From contig CAIUVX010000184.1 of the NCBI GenBank assembly GCA_903902705.1, forward strand, positions 1-64,000: a DNA stretch of 64,000 bases, in the 5' to 3' direction. Below, piece by piece: positions 25,992-36,099 of the stretch; the stretch's first letter is position 1; every line of letters begins with the position of its first letter. The translations under genes and the position numbers were made by a program. The notes below the pieces were generated by a model. That model had not been told where the DNA came from. It saw nothing but the letters and a program-made list of their open reading frames with translations, and searched no databases. Origin of the DNA: an uncultured Methylococcales bacterium (lineage in GTDB: Bacteria > Pseudomonadota > Gammaproteobacteria > Methylococcales > Methylomonadaceae).

Positions 25992-27269
25992 ATGATAAGA
26001 AAATCATATAAACTTCTAAGTGCCTTATGGTCTTTAAAAAATCGCGAAAATCGTAGAAAATTTGTGATTGCAATTCGTGAATATATGGATGTTATTGCAG
26101 AGCAACCGCAACTCTTCTCAACAGCATCCAATACGCTATCAAATAGACTAGAGGAAACTCCATATAAAAAAGTTGAACACCAGTATTTAGGAGCTAAGCA
26201 TAAGATATTATTGGTTACGCATGATTTTTCTCGTACGGGAGTTCCATACGCTGTTTTATATTTGGCTCGCGCTCTTTTTTCCCTTTATGGGATACGACCT
26301 GTCGTTATATCTCCTAAAGACGGCTTAATACGCGAAGAGTTTGAACAAGAAGGATTTCCTGTTATCATTGATCCTCTGTTGTTTAAATACAAAGAGTACT
26401 CACTGGATGCTTGCAATTTTATAGCAAGTTTTGAAAAGGTTATTGTAGTATCACTCGCTTCTTTTGGCTTTATTCGCTACTTTAGAGGCATAGCCAAGCA
26501 TCTGATATGGTGGATACATGAAACCGTTGCAGGGTTTACTGCGGTTACACACATAACAGATGACTTACCTTTATTATTTGCAGTTTGCGAATCTGTTTGG
26601 CTGGGTAGTCCACTTTGTTTTCCTTTTGTGTCGAAATATTCGCCACCCGATAAATTGCATTTGCTATTTTACGGTTGCGAGGATACGGCTTTGCCACATC
26701 ACCCTCATCCCACAGGGAAAATTGTATTTTCTATTATTGGCTCAGTGGAGCCGCGTAAAGGACAAGATATTTTTTTAAATGCTATTAAACAGTTGCCTAA
26801 CGAATTAAGATGTAAAGCTATTTTTCGTATTATTGGATCACCACTTCCCTTTGATGAATCTGTTAAATTTCATAAAAAAGTGCTCGCTAAGACCGTGCTA
26901 ATAGCTGAGGTTGAATGTATTGAAAATATGCCCCCAAATAAACTCATGGAGTTTTATGCTGAAACAAATGTATTGGTCTCAGCCTCATGGGATGATCCGA
27001 TGCCTATCGTGATTACGCAGGGACTTATGTTTTCTAAAGTATGTTTGTGTTCGTCTGTTATAGGTCACGCTCAATTATTGGAAGATAGGAAAGATGGACT
27101 GCTATTTACTAATAAATGCGTAGAAGAACTTTCAGCGAAAATGGCTTGGATTATACAAAATCCCAATGAGTTGACTGTTATGGGTGCAGCAGGTCGAAAA
27201 GTATATGAGAAATATTTTCTCATCAATAGTTTTGTTAATAATGTAGAAAAATTGATACAAAATAAGTAA
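25992..27269 (+). CDS. Glycosyltransferase, GT4-like
   Basis: A 425-residue GT-B protein. A basic helical leader of about 60 residues precedes the N-terminal Rossmann part (KILLVTHDFSRTGVPYAVLYLA). The C-terminal part shows FSIIGSVEPRKGQDIFLNAI and VLVSASWDDPMPIVITQGL, which correspond to the donor-binding half and the EX7E site. Here the first acid of that motif is Asp rather than Glu. It sits 56 bases after the previous glycosyltransferase. Confidence 0.83.
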   Translation: MIRKSYKLLSALWSLKNRENRRKFVIAIREYMDVIAEQPQLFSTASNTLSNRLEETPYKKVEHQYLGAKHKILLVTHDFSRTGVPYAVLYLARALFSLYGIRPVVISPKDGLIREEFEQEGFPVIIDPLLFKYKEYSLDACNFIASFEKVIVVSLASFGFIRYFRGIAKHLIWWIHETVAGFTAVTHITDDLPLLFAVCESVWLGSPLCFPFVSKYSPPDKLHLLFYGCEDTALPHHPHPTGKIVFSIIGSVEPRKGQDIFLNAIKQLPNELRCKAIFRIIGSPLPFDESVKFHKKVLAKTVLIAEVECIENMPPNKLMEFYAETNVLVSASWDDPMPIVITQGLMFSKVCLCSSVIGHAQLLEDRKDGLLFTNKCVEELSAKMAWIIQNPNELTVMGAAGRKVYEKYFLINSFVNNVEKLIQNK

Positions 27270-27362
27270 TCAGTCATTAGGTTCTTTAGTCTACCATTTC
27301 AAACTAAGAACTAAAGAGGCGAGAGAAAGATATTGGTTATTTCAAAAATTTGCAGGTCAATA

Positions 27363-28292
27363 ATGAAAAAACGGTTTTTAATTTTAGGCGGAGCGGGATT
27401 TATCGGCTCACATTTGTGTGATGCTTTGCTATCGGCTGGGTACTCTGTCAGATTGTTTGACAGATTGGGAGTCCCTCCTTACCGCGTTTTTACTGAACAA
27501 GAGCCTATCGAATGGATACAGGGGGATTTTAGTTCAACGGCAGATATTGAAAAAGCTGTTGATGGGTGTCAAATAGTCTTTCATCTTGTTTCAACCACCT
27601 TACCTAAATCATCTAACGATGATCCTGTTTATGACGTAGAAAGCAACGTTGTTGGTACACTGAGGTTCTTGGATGCTGCACGTCATGCAGGTGTGGAAAA
27701 AATCGTGTTTGTTTCTTCGGGTGGTACGGTATATGGTGTGCCACAGGTTATTCCCATTTCTGAAACCCATCCAACTGATCCCGTTTCATCTTATGGAATC
27801 GGCAAGCTAGCTATCGAAAAGTATTTGCATTTATATGAAGTTCTGCACGGAATGAATTACTGTGTTTTACGTTTGGCTAATCCGTTTGGCGAGCGACAAC
27901 GTGCCAATGCCGCACAAGGTGCGGTTGCTGTATTTATGAATCGTGCCATCCATAATCAGCCTATTGAAATTTGGGGCGATGGCTCTGTTGTGCGTGACTA
28001 TATTTACATTGCTAATGTAGTTGACGCACTGGTAAAAGCAGCATTTTATTCAGGTAAAGAACGGCTGTTTAACATCGGTTCAGGACAAGGTAAAAGCTTG
28101 AATGATATTTTAGCGGCGATTGAAGTGTTACTCAATCGCCCCGTCAATCGCACCTATTTGGCTAGTCGTAGCTTTGATGTTCCTGCTAATGTGCTGGATA
28201 TTGCTCATGCTCAAAAGCATCTAGCTTGGTCGCCACAGGTATCATTTGAGGCGGGGTTAACGGGTACTTTGAGTTGGTTATCTAAAAAGTAG
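27363..28292 (+). CDS. NAD-dependent epimerase/dehydratase
   Basis: An extended SDR sugar-nucleotide enzyme, closest in look to UDP-glucose 4-epimerases. I start at ATG 27363, which gives KRFLILGGAGFIGSHLCDAL, the NAD-binding GxxGxxG at the very N terminus. Catalytic residues are Ser-Ser in FVSSGGTVYG and YxxxK in SSYGIGKLAIEKY. The sugar-binding half has WGDGSVVRDYIYI. The 3' end of this gene is duplicated at 29466-29684, beyond an inserted methyltransferase gene. Confidence 0.88.
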   Translation: MKKRFLILGGAGFIGSHLCDALLSAGYSVRLFDRLGVPPYRVFTEQEPIEWIQGDFSSTADIEKAVDGCQIVFHLVSTTLPKSSNDDPVYDVESNVVGTLRFLDAARHAGVEKIVFVSSGGTVYGVPQVIPISETHPTDPVSSYGIGKLAIEKYLHLYEVLHGMNYCVLRLANPFGERQRANAAQGAVAVFMNRAIHNQPIEIWGDGSVVRDYIYIANVVDALVKAAFYSGKERLFNIGSGQGKSLNDILAAIEVLLNRPVNRTYLASRSFDVPANVLDIAHAQKHLAWSPQVSFEAGLTGTLSWLSKK

Positions 28293-28338
28293 ATTATGCA
28301 AGTAAAACAACGTCTTGACGCGCTCACTTCATTGCGAT
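28032..28338 (+). repeat. Segmental duplication, copy A (epimerase 3' end + acyltransferase 5' end)
   Basis: The last 260 bases of the epimerase gene, the short spacer and the first 43 bases of an acyltransferase gene recur at 29456-29746 with scattered base changes. Copy A ends at ATTGCGAT, where the acyltransferase frame is cut. A methyltransferase gene lies between the copies. Confidence 0.9.
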
Positions 28339-28340
28339 AA
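28296..28340 (+). pseudogene. 5' stub of acyltransferase gene
   Basis: Fourteen codons (MQVKQRLDALTSLR, then TAA) match exactly the first fourteen residues of the intact acyltransferase at 29704. Synonymous differences show this copy is not brand new. The stop arises right at the duplication break. Confidence 0.85.
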
Positions 28341-28486
28341 AGAAATTTATATAATATGTTCTGTTGATAGGGATAGTGCTGATGGTAAGGAATCGCATCC
28401 GTCGCGATTGGCACTTAGTTTCTCGGCGTATCCTATGACACTGAATACAACCAGATTTACAAGCAAAATAAATATAGGAAAGCACC

Positions 28487-29401
28487 ATGAAGTTAGCAGA
28501 AATTACGTTTAAGGCAATGTTTGATAGACTGGAAGAGCTTAAAACTCAACAGCCTGAAATAGAAACACTGAGTTATATTTTAGGACGTGAGAAAATTCTT
28601 GAGTGGATTCATTCAGTGGGTGTTTCTACAGACCATAAATTGCGAGATCTCGCGCCGCCTGTTCCTCCATTTGATTTGCGAAGTATTGTCGCGGCACCAT
28701 CGGAATCCGTTTTCCTTTGGAGTGGGCTGAAAGATGCAGAAATGTGTGCAGCGTATGTGGAACGCTATATGCCACACAAAATACACGACACGATAAAAAT
28801 CCTAGACTTCGGTTGTGGATGCGGTAGAACCACTCGTTTTCTTCAAGCAATCCCGCAGTTCGATGTCTATGGCTCTGATGTAAATAAGAGCCTCGTAGCG
28901 TGGTGTCGGGATAATCTCAAAATGGTTACAACGACAGACAACGAGACGATACCACCTCTTAATTTCAGTGAAGGACAATTCGATTTTATCTATTCGTTGT
29001 CGATTTTTACTCACCTATCCGAGACATCAATGCTTGCTTGGTTAGGTGAATTGGCAAGAGTTACCGTTGATAACGGCATCGTATTGTTGACAACACATGG
29101 ATACCCAGCAATTGAAATAATATGTAAATCCAACCAGCATCAGCAAATGTTTCAGATGTCGGAAGCAGAGGCAGAGGAGCTACGTAGCACGTTCGACCTA
29201 AATCGATTTAATTATCGACGCTATAGTTTAGGCGTGATCGAGGCGGCAAATGCTGGCGAAGATTATGGAAACAGTTTTACCCATGAAACTTACATAAAAG
29301 AGCAATGGACGCGAGATTTTTTCGATGTTATTGAGTTCGTTCCAGGTGGATTACGCGGTTGGCAGGATGTGACAATTTTGCGTAGGCGACCCAGAGGATA
29401 G
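28487..29401 (+). CDS. Class I SAM methyltransferase, inserted cargo gene
   Basis: A 304-residue methyltransferase. After about 95 residues of helical leader come KILDFGCGCGRTTRFL (SAM loop), VYGSDVNKSLVAWC, and FDFIYSLSIFTHLSE, then the beta-5 region GIVLLTTHG. Its ribosome-binding site AGGAAAG is good and the start clear. It sits precisely between duplicated remnants of the epimerase and acyltransferase genes, so it was added to the locus after those two were neighbours. Substrate unknown; probably a glycan residue. Confidence 0.86.
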   Translation: MKLAEITFKAMFDRLEELKTQQPEIETLSYILGREKILEWIHSVGVSTDHKLRDLAPPVPPFDLRSIVAAPSESVFLWSGLKDAEMCAAYVERYMPHKIHDTIKILDFGCGCGRTTRFLQAIPQFDVYGSDVNKSLVAWCRDNLKMVTTTDNETIPPLNFSEGQFDFIYSLSIFTHLSETSMLAWLGELARVTVDNGIVLLTTHGYPAIEIICKSNQHQQMFQMSEAEAEELRSTFDLNRFNYRRYSLGVIEAANAGEDYGNSFTHETYIKEQWTRDFFDVIEFVPGGLRGWQDVTILRRRPRG

Positions 29402-29455
29402 CATCGCTATTTTTGCGAAAGCTTGTTAGCTTTTCAGTATCTCCCGTGAAACTTG

Positions 29456-29746
29456 TTAAAAAGCGTTGTTTTATGGTTGTAAAGAACGACTGTTTAACAT
29501 CGGCTCAGGACAAGGTAAAAGCTTGAATGATATTTTAGCCGCGATTGAAGTGTTACTTAATCGCCCTGTCAATCGTATCTATTTGGCTAGTCGTAGCTTT
29601 GATGTTCCTGCTAATGTGTTGGAGCATCTAGCTTGGTCACCACAGGTCTCATTTGAGGCGGGTCTAACGAGTACTTTTCACTGATCAATTTAAAGAGTAG
29701 ATTATGCAAGTAAAGCAACGCCTTGATGCCCTAACTTCATTGCGAT
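29456..29746 (+). repeat. Segmental duplication, copy B
   Basis: Second copy of the segment at 28032-28338. Relative to copy A it lacks 18 bases (six codons) in the epimerase part and is altered near the epimerase stop. It runs on into the intact acyltransferase gene. Confidence 0.9.
29466..29684 (+). pseudogene. 3' fragment of epimerase gene
   Basis: About 70 codons read KERLFNIGSGQGKSLNDIL and onwards, matching the last quarter of the epimerase at 27363 with few substitutions. It lacks the NAD-binding domain and the YxxxK site, so it cannot be an enzyme. A TTG in frame at 29466 is the only possible start. Confidence 0.88.
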
Positions 29747-31353
29747 TTTTCGCGGCTGCCATGATTGTTATTTATCATTCGAGTGGTTTATTTGGTCTTA
29801 GTAAAACCTCTTTTTTTTCATTAGATCAAGGCGTTTCTTTCTTCTTTGTGCTTTCAGGTTTTATTTTGGCTTATGTCTATCCAAAATTAGATACTTGGTC
29901 TGAGATAAAGCATTTTTGGCATGCACGCATCGCACGAATATACCCTGCTTTCTTTGCTAGTTTTATTTTTGCATTTTGGTTATTGTCATTAGATTGGGAC
30001 TACCAAACAGGATTAGCTCATCTTTTCATGGTCAGTGCGTGGATTCCTTTACCAAAGTATTTCTTTTCCTATAACGCGCCTGCCTGGAGTATCTCAACAG
30101 AGTTCTTTTTTTACTTAACCTTCCCTTTTCTTATTCGTCGATGGGATAAAACGTGGCTAGTAAAATTAGTAACTTCTGGCATTATTGTGTTGTCATTAAT
30201 TCTAGTATCAAATTGGTTTCAATTAACATCTTATAAATCAATCGATGATGACTGGGTAAGTGTTGATGCTTTGATATATATACACCCGTTATCTCGAATT
30301 TTTGAGTTTATTTTTGGTATTTTTGTGGCTTCTTACTGGCGCAAAAAAGTAGCCGTCATTCAATGGAGCGAACTTAATGCTTCTGTATATGAAATAGGGG
30401 TGATTTTTCTTGTTGGACTATCTATGCGTTTTTCGCCTTTGGCAGGATGGGTGGGTGGAACGTGGCTAGGTTTTCCCGCAGCAAAATGGCTACTTAGCAG
30501 CGGTTCAATGTTTATTTTTGGGCTACTAATTTATGTTATAGCTATCGGACGAGGTCGAATCACCGCTTGGTTGTCTCATCCAATGTTAGTTCTATTGGGT
30601 GAAATAAGTTTTTCACTCTATTTATTACACCAAATTTTGTTGATATATTATCAACTTGACATTGCTAACCTTCTACAGTTATCCAATATGCTGTCATTAG
30701 TAATTTTCTGGGTCATTTTATTACTTGCTTCATATTTGATGTGGGCATTAATTGAAATGCCTGGAAGGCGTTTGTTATTAGGACGTGGACAAAATAAAAT
30801 ACATGGAACTAAAGTGATGCGAGCATCATGGCATCACCATCTTAATTTAAATCGAAATACACTTTCAGCGGCGACTGTTTTGGTTTGTTTGCTGGTTTCA
30901 ATTTATTTTTCGATGGGAAATGTCAAGCGTATCAGCCCGTGTGATGCTGATGCAATGACTGCAAAAGAATTAACATCGGTGATAGGAACGCGCTTTGGTA
31001 ATTTGTTTGCATTGCGTGGCATAAAAATTGAGCAGAAAGCTGAAGGATTGTATGTTGATCTTGCATGGGAAAGCCTTGTTGAGCAAGAATTGATTTACAC
31101 CAATGGCATTCATCTTACTGATGCAACTGGAAACATCCTTGCTCAAGCAGACTATAAACAGCCAATGAACAGATTGAAAGTAAAACAAGGAACAATCTGG
31201 AAAGATTCAATTTTCATACCCAAAAATAAACTAACAGGCGGAGAAAGGAAATTGGCAATTATCTTATACAAAAATGCAAATGATTTTCTGCTAGTGACTC
31301 AAGGTGAGCGGGATTGGAATAACCATCGGCTACTTATCAATTTAGAGAGATAA
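29704..31353 (+). CDS. Acyltransferase 3 family membrane protein (OafA/YrhL-like)
   Basis: An integral-membrane O-acyltransferase that adds acetyl or other acyl groups to glycans. It begins LTSLRFFAAAMIVIYHSSG with the catalytic His about residue 25, followed by about ten hydrophobic helices with ISTEFFFYLTFP and LGEISFSLYLLH, typical of acyltransferase 3. A C-terminal soluble domain of about 150 residues (after a helix near 400) replaces the SGNH domain of OafA and is not obviously SGNH. Its 5' end is the parent of the stub at 28296. Confidence 0.88.
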   Translation: MQVKQRLDALTSLRFFAAAMIVIYHSSGLFGLSKTSFFSLDQGVSFFFVLSGFILAYVYPKLDTWSEIKHFWHARIARIYPAFFASFIFAFWLLSLDWDYQTGLAHLFMVSAWIPLPKYFFSYNAPAWSISTEFFFYLTFPFLIRRWDKTWLVKLVTSGIIVLSLILVSNWFQLTSYKSIDDDWVSVDALIYIHPLSRIFEFIFGIFVASYWRKKVAVIQWSELNASVYEIGVIFLVGLSMRFSPLAGWVGGTWLGFPAAKWLLSSGSMFIFGLLIYVIAIGRGRITAWLSHPMLVLLGEISFSLYLLHQILLIYYQLDIANLLQLSNMLSLVIFWVILLLASYLMWALIEMPGRRLLLGRGQNKIHGTKVMRASWHHHLNLNRNTLSAATVLVCLLVSIYFSMGNVKRISPCDADAMTAKELTSVIGTRFGNLFALRGIKIEQKAEGLYVDLAWESLVEQELIYTNGIHLTDATGNILAQADYKQPMNRLKVKQGTIWKDSIFIPKNKLTGGERKLAIILYKNANDFLLVTQGERDWNNHRLLINLER

Positions 31354-31431
31354 GAAATAGGGTAGGAAGACGAGCCATTAAATAAAGCTTCCTGTCTTTG
31401 GGTTTATATAAAGGATACCAAAATTTTCAAA

Positions 31432-34400
31432 ATGAAATTTTCTAACAAAATAACAAATAGTTTTAAAATGACGCGTATAAATTTATTGCTATTAACTTTC
31501 TGTGCGCTGCTTATTGCTGGCGTAGCTGGGTACAAAGATTATCGTTTGAGTAATAAAATATATTTTGTAATTGAAATGGAATCGAGTGCCACAGGAGTGT
31601 GTCAGCTTTTTTTTGATACAAATCAAAGACCCACAGGGGGTGATTCGACTTTAATACCAGTCATCCGATCAGGATTTTATCAGAAGCATTCGCTTCGCTT
31701 ACCTAAGTTAATTAAAGACATAAAATCGATCAGATTCGATCCGATAGATAAGGCTACAGTGCTTAGGATAAAAAAAGCGGGCATTGAAAATGCTGCTGGC
31801 GATACGCTCAAAAGTTTTCCTATTCAGTCTTTTAAAGCAGTACAGCAAATTGACAACATGGTTATTGATAACGATGTGTTAGTTATTCAGTCGGCAGAAA
31901 ATGCTAACGACCCTATCACAATCATAGAAAACTCATCGTTTGAGAGGAAAAGCAGCAGTTGGGTCGATTTTCTTGTCCAGCACGGGTGGATATACGTTGG
32001 ATATTTCCTATTAAGTTTCACCGTTTTAATGGGTTTGGCTAAATATCGCCAACAAATTGCTGAGTCTATTAATGAGTTTTTAGAGCGACTGTTTGATTAC
32101 GCCGTTGCAAATCCAAGAAACACGATAATATTTATTGGTTTTTTTGCTGCAATTGTCAGTTGTTACCCCGTGATATTTTTTGGTAAAAGTTTTGTTCATC
32201 CTGTTGGGGTGTACGCTTTGTATAGTAGTCCTCCGTGGTTTCCTGAATTTCCATTAGATGCAGTCAGCGAAGCTTTTCGTGGCACAGATTTAGGTCCATC
32301 AGCGTGGAGTATTGCTCCGAATAGCGTTGTGCAACATAATTCGCTATTTCGTGATTTTGAATTTCCGTTCTGGAATCGGTATGTGGGTGGCGGAATTCCA
32401 TTATTTGCACAAGGCTATTCATTAATTGGGGATGTACTGCATTGGATTCCAGTTTTTCTGGGTGAAAGTGCTATTGGCTGGGATATTAAATTCGTTCTGT
32501 CCAAAGCAATCTTTGCAGTTGGAATGGGTCTGCTAGTTTTTCGCTTAACCGATAAATTATTGGCTGGCGTGTTGATTACATTTTCTAGTTGCTTTCTTGG
32601 TTTCTTTGCCTATCGGTTTAACCACCCTGCTTATTTTGTTTTAACTTACGCACCTTGGATTGTGTTGCAATGGGACAGATTTGGGAGGTTTTTGGCTTTA
32701 CCAAATCCACAAATAAAGAGTTGTGTTGTGCAAGGTTTTTTACTGGCTGTTATTACTTGGCTACAACTCAATGCTGGAACACCTAAAGAAGGTGTTATCA
32801 CAGCGTGTTTTGTACACGCTTTAGGGATAGTTGGTTTTTTGATGTATACCGTACCTAAATGGGGAAGGATGCGTTCATTTGTTCTGGTTGGTGGAATCGG
32901 AATTGCACTTTCCATGATTACAGCACCTTATTGGTTGCTATTTTTGGACGCTTTAGGTAAAGCATTCACTGCTTATGACACTCCAAGTATTTCGACATTT
33001 CCGTCGTGGTCTATCATTGGATTTTTCGATAATTTCTTTTTCCAAAAGTATTTTAATAATTATCTTACAGGGCCATCAGTCAACCTATTTGTTCTATTTT
33101 GTATGGTAAGCTCTTTTTTGAGTTTACGTCTCCGTCAATCGCTTATGGTCTATGCCAGTTGGGGGTTATTTATCGTGGCAATGGCTGCTGCTTATGGCTT
33201 GATTCCTGTATCAATCCTGATTGCCATTCCCTTTATCAATAAAATAATACATATAGGCGATACCTTTTCAATGCCTATGATGGTACTGGCTTTAATCATT
33301 GCCGGGTATGGGATTCGTGATTACCTGGTGGCATCCGAAAAATTGAAGAAGACCATTCTGATTTTTTCACTTTCAAGCTTTTTGGGATTATGGTTTATTT
33401 CGGGATTAAATGAATGGCATTGGAAGGGGGGCATCTTTGTAATAATAATTATTTTTTCTATAACCCTGATTGGGTTTATCCAGCTATACCAATACTCAGC
33501 ATCAGATGTTCGGAAAAAATGCGCGGCGTTAATAATATTAACGTGCTGCTTCTTGGTATTACATATTCGTCATGGATTGCATTTGATGACAGGCGTAGAA
33601 ATGATTGATACTTATGTGACAAATCCGACGGAGCGTCCCAATTTTTCCAATAAGTCAACTGCCATCGAATACATTAAAAATGAGATGGATAAAACTTCGA
33701 TACCTACACGAGTAATTGGCGAAGGATATGTATTATTTCCTGGATTTAACGCTAGATTGGGTCTGGAAGGAATCGTACCTGTTGAGGCATTGAGAAGTAA
33801 GGATTACCAAAAACTTTTGACCCTTGTTGATTACCCAGTCGTCAGGTCATGGGGCTGGTTGCATTTAATCACAAATGGGCAAATTGAAAGTCGAGCAGCG
33901 GCACTAGATTTTCTTGGGATAGGTTTTATGGTAACTACGCCTAATACTAAAATGCCTCAAGACATGAAATTAGTACACTCTAGCGATTTGGATGTCTGGC
34001 AAAGACCGTCCGTCTGGCCAAGGGCTTTCTTCGTAAATAAAATAGTAGAGGTGCATAAACCATCGGATATTTTAGAAGCATTGGCAGATAAAGCGCGTAC
34101 ACCCTTTGCCGCAGTAGAAAGTCAATTTATTCCGCAAGGGGGGCTAAGCAATAGTAATCCTTACCAAGTGGTGTCCGCAGGAGAATATAAGTTGACTAAC
34201 AATAGTATCCATTTTACCATTGATGCGAGTAGTTCTGGTATCATTGTACTTGGCGAAACTTATTATCCTAACGACTTTGTTGCGACTGTAAATGGTGAGA
34301 AAGTTGACTATATACGGGTCAATGAAGCATCAAAGGGAATATGGGTAAGTAAGGCAGGGAAATATGATGTAAGTTTTACCTATAGACCAGAAAAACTTAA

Positions 34401-34500
34401 TCAAGCACTATGGATATGTTTATTTGGATTGGCATTGTTGCCCCTCCTTATCAGGATGTTCGTTGGGATTCCGATAAGCGCTGAGAGTGAGCGTGTATAA
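31432..34500 (+). CDS. Large YfhO-like polytopic membrane protein
   Basis: A 1022-residue membrane protein. An N-terminal helix (about 13-33) leads to an extracytoplasmic domain of about 150 residues. About twelve or more helices follow from residue 185 to 730, then a second soluble domain, and one last helix near residue 1000. The C-terminal domain (IIVLGETYYPNDFVATVNGEKVDY and later VSFTYRPEKLNQALWI) is typical of YfhO-like proteins. These resemble GT-C glycosyltransferases and are linked to glycosylation of wall or surface polymers. It overlaps the next start by one base. Confidence 0.75.
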   Translation: MKFSNKITNSFKMTRINLLLLTFCALLIAGVAGYKDYRLSNKIYFVIEMESSATGVCQLFFDTNQRPTGGDSTLIPVIRSGFYQKHSLRLPKLIKDIKSIRFDPIDKATVLRIKKAGIENAAGDTLKSFPIQSFKAVQQIDNMVIDNDVLVIQSAENANDPITIIENSSFERKSSSWVDFLVQHGWIYVGYFLLSFTVLMGLAKYRQQIAESINEFLERLFDYAVANPRNTIIFIGFFAAIVSCYPVIFFGKSFVHPVGVYALYSSPPWFPEFPLDAVSEAFRGTDLGPSAWSIAPNSVVQHNSLFRDFEFPFWNRYVGGGIPLFAQGYSLIGDVLHWIPVFLGESAIGWDIKFVLSKAIFAVGMGLLVFRLTDKLLAGVLITFSSCFLGFFAYRFNHPAYFVLTYAPWIVLQWDRFGRFLALPNPQIKSCVVQGFLLAVITWLQLNAGTPKEGVITACFVHALGIVGFLMYTVPKWGRMRSFVLVGGIGIALSMITAPYWLLFLDALGKAFTAYDTPSISTFPSWSIIGFFDNFFFQKYFNNYLTGPSVNLFVLFCMVSSFLSLRLRQSLMVYASWGLFIVAMAAAYGLIPVSILIAIPFINKIIHIGDTFSMPMMVLALIIAGYGIRDYLVASEKLKKTILIFSLSSFLGLWFISGLNEWHWKGGIFVIIIIFSITLIGFIQLYQYSASDVRKKCAALIILTCCFLVLHIRHGLHLMTGVEMIDTYVTNPTERPNFSNKSTAIEYIKNEMDKTSIPTRVIGEGYVLFPGFNARLGLEGIVPVEALRSKDYQKLLTLVDYPVVRSWGWLHLITNGQIESRAAALDFLGIGFMVTTPNTKMPQDMKLVHSSDLDVWQRPSVWPRAFFVNKIVEVHKPSDILEALADKARTPFAAVESQFIPQGGLSNSNPYQVVSAGEYKLTNNSIHFTIDASSSGIIVLGETYYPNDFVATVNGEKVDYIRVNEASKGIWVSKAGKYDVSFTYRPEKLNQALWICLFGLALLPLLIRMFVGIPISAESERV

Positions 34501-35261
34501 TGCGTATGTCCAAAAAATTAATTCCTACTCAATCTGATGTCAATATGAAATATTCAGGCACACATCTTCTGCTAAATGGTGAAGAGGATTTAAAAAATTA
34601 CAATCAATGGATAATCAACAAATTTTTATGTAATGTGCAGATTAACAGTCAAACCAAAGTATTGGATTTTGGTGCTGGTATAGGAACTTTATCTAAATTA
34701 TTTTTTGAGACCACAGGTTTAAAGCCAGAGTGTGTAGAAATAGACACCGAGCAAAGAGAATTTATTGAAAAAAGGGGGTTTAAATCATATTCGGCACTTA
34801 ATAATGAAGTTACAAAAAAATATGATGTGATTTTCACATCCAATGTATTAGAACATATTGAAGATGACGTAAAGGCTCTCTCAGATATAAAATTAAAATT
34901 GGAAAATTCAGGTTTATTGATTATTTTTGTACCAGCTTTTGAAATTATTTGGTCATCAATGGACGAAACGGTTGGACATCATAGAAGGTATAAAAAAGAA
35001 ACGTTAAAAAGAAAACTTGAATTGAGTGGTTTTACCGTAAAGCATATACGCTACTGTGATTCGATGGGGTTTATACTCTCTTTCATTTTTAAGTATATAG
35101 GAAGTAAAAACGGTGAACCATCACGAGCTTCTTTAAGGTTTTATGATAGATTTTTATTACCTGTCACCAAAGTAATGGATATTTTAGTGGGTGGAAAATT
35201 TGGAAAAAATGTTTTGGCAATAGCCATTCCCAATGAAATAGTGGAGCATTCAAATGGTTGA
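34500..35261 (+). CDS. Class I SAM methyltransferase
   Basis: A 253-residue methyltransferase. It shows VLDFGAGIGTLSKLFFE, VECIEID-like binding in CVEIDTEQREF, and YDVIFTSNVLEHIEDD. A GHHRRYKKETL motif in the second half is frequent in polysaccharide-cluster methyltransferases. Starts at the TAATG junction with the YfhO-like gene and overlaps the following SDR gene by eight bases, so these three are one translation unit. Confidence 0.88.
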   Translation: MRMSKKLIPTQSDVNMKYSGTHLLLNGEEDLKNYNQWIINKFLCNVQINSQTKVLDFGAGIGTLSKLFFETTGLKPECVEIDTEQREFIEKRGFKSYSALNNEVTKKYDVIFTSNVLEHIEDDVKALSDIKLKLENSGLLIIFVPAFEIIWSSMDETVGHHRRYKKETLKRKLELSGFTVKHIRYCDSMGFILSFIFKYIGSKNGEPSRASLRFYDRFLLPVTKVMDILVGGKFGKNVLAIAIPNEIVEHSNG

Positions 35262-36084
35262 TAGCTATTTAAAACATTGGACTGATAAAACAGTTCTTAT
35301 TACTGGCGGCTCTTCTGGAATCGGATTCGGAATAGCCTCATATATTAATGGGGTTGCCAAAAATATAGTCATCGTATCTAATGATATTGACCGCTTAAAA
35401 GAGGCGGAATCTGGGCTTGTCGTTAAAGAATGTCACTCAAACATTTTGCCATTGCAGTGTAATATTGGTGACTTGGCGCAGGTAAAGCTTATGGTTGATA
35501 ACGTGATTGTTAATGTAGGCTGTCCAGACATCATCATAAATAATGCTGGTTTTGCGTATTATCATACCTTCGATCAAATGACGGAAGAGGAAGTTGAAGA
35601 AACGGCCAATGTGAATTTTATTGGCTTTTTACGGGTTACTCGTGCTTTTATCCCCTATATCATAAAATCCAAAGTTAAGGCGTGTATTGTTAACGTTGCT
35701 TCTGTGGCAGGTGCTTTTCCTATTACGCCGAATGCTGTTTATGGGGGAGCTAAAGCTGGAATGTTAGCCTTTTCCGAGTTATTGGAAATAGAGTTAAGAC
35801 CATTTGGTATAAATGTACTGAGTGTTTGTCCGGGTAGGGTTGTCACCCCATTTTTTAATCATGATTCCTATAAAACCCGAAAAGCAGGTTCTGAAACATC
35901 AATCGTGACCCCCATCGAAGATGTTATACACGGAGTGGTTAAGGCAGTTGCTTTAGGTAGGAAGTTGGTATTTATTCCAGAATATTGGCGTTTTTTTTCA
36001 TGGTGGATAAGCTTTGACCGCATAATATCAAGACCTTTATACCGATTGTTTTTATCTAGCCGTGTTTCAAGATTGCGTAATTAA
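35254..36084 (+). CDS. Short-chain dehydrogenase/reductase
   Basis: A classical SDR of 276 residues. It has TVLITGGSSGIGFGIA as the cofactor loop, NNAGFAYYHTF, the catalytic Ser in VNVASVAGAF and YGGAKAG as YxxxK. The start of the C-terminal part, CPGRVVTPFF, is typical. A hydrophobic C-terminal stretch (WRFFSWWISFDRII) recalls ketodihydrosphingosine-reductase-like SDRs that act on lipid substrates. Role in the locus unknown. Confidence 0.86.
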   Translation: MVDSYLKHWTDKTVLITGGSSGIGFGIASYINGVAKNIVIVSNDIDRLKEAESGLVVKECHSNILPLQCNIGDLAQVKLMVDNVIVNVGCPDIIINNAGFAYYHTFDQMTEEEVEETANVNFIGFLRVTRAFIPYIIKSKVKACIVNVASVAGAFPITPNAVYGGAKAGMLAFSELLEIELRPFGINVLSVCPGRVVTPFFNHDSYKTRKAGSETSIVTPIEDVIHGVVKAVALGRKLVFIPEYWRFFSWWISFDRIISRPLYRLFLSSRVSRLRN

Positions 36085-36099
36085 TAGAGAAATTATTAT

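Noticed and set aside
29466-29684. Small independent gene after the methyltransferase
   Set aside because: It is a duplicated 3' piece of the epimerase gene and lacks catalytic parts.
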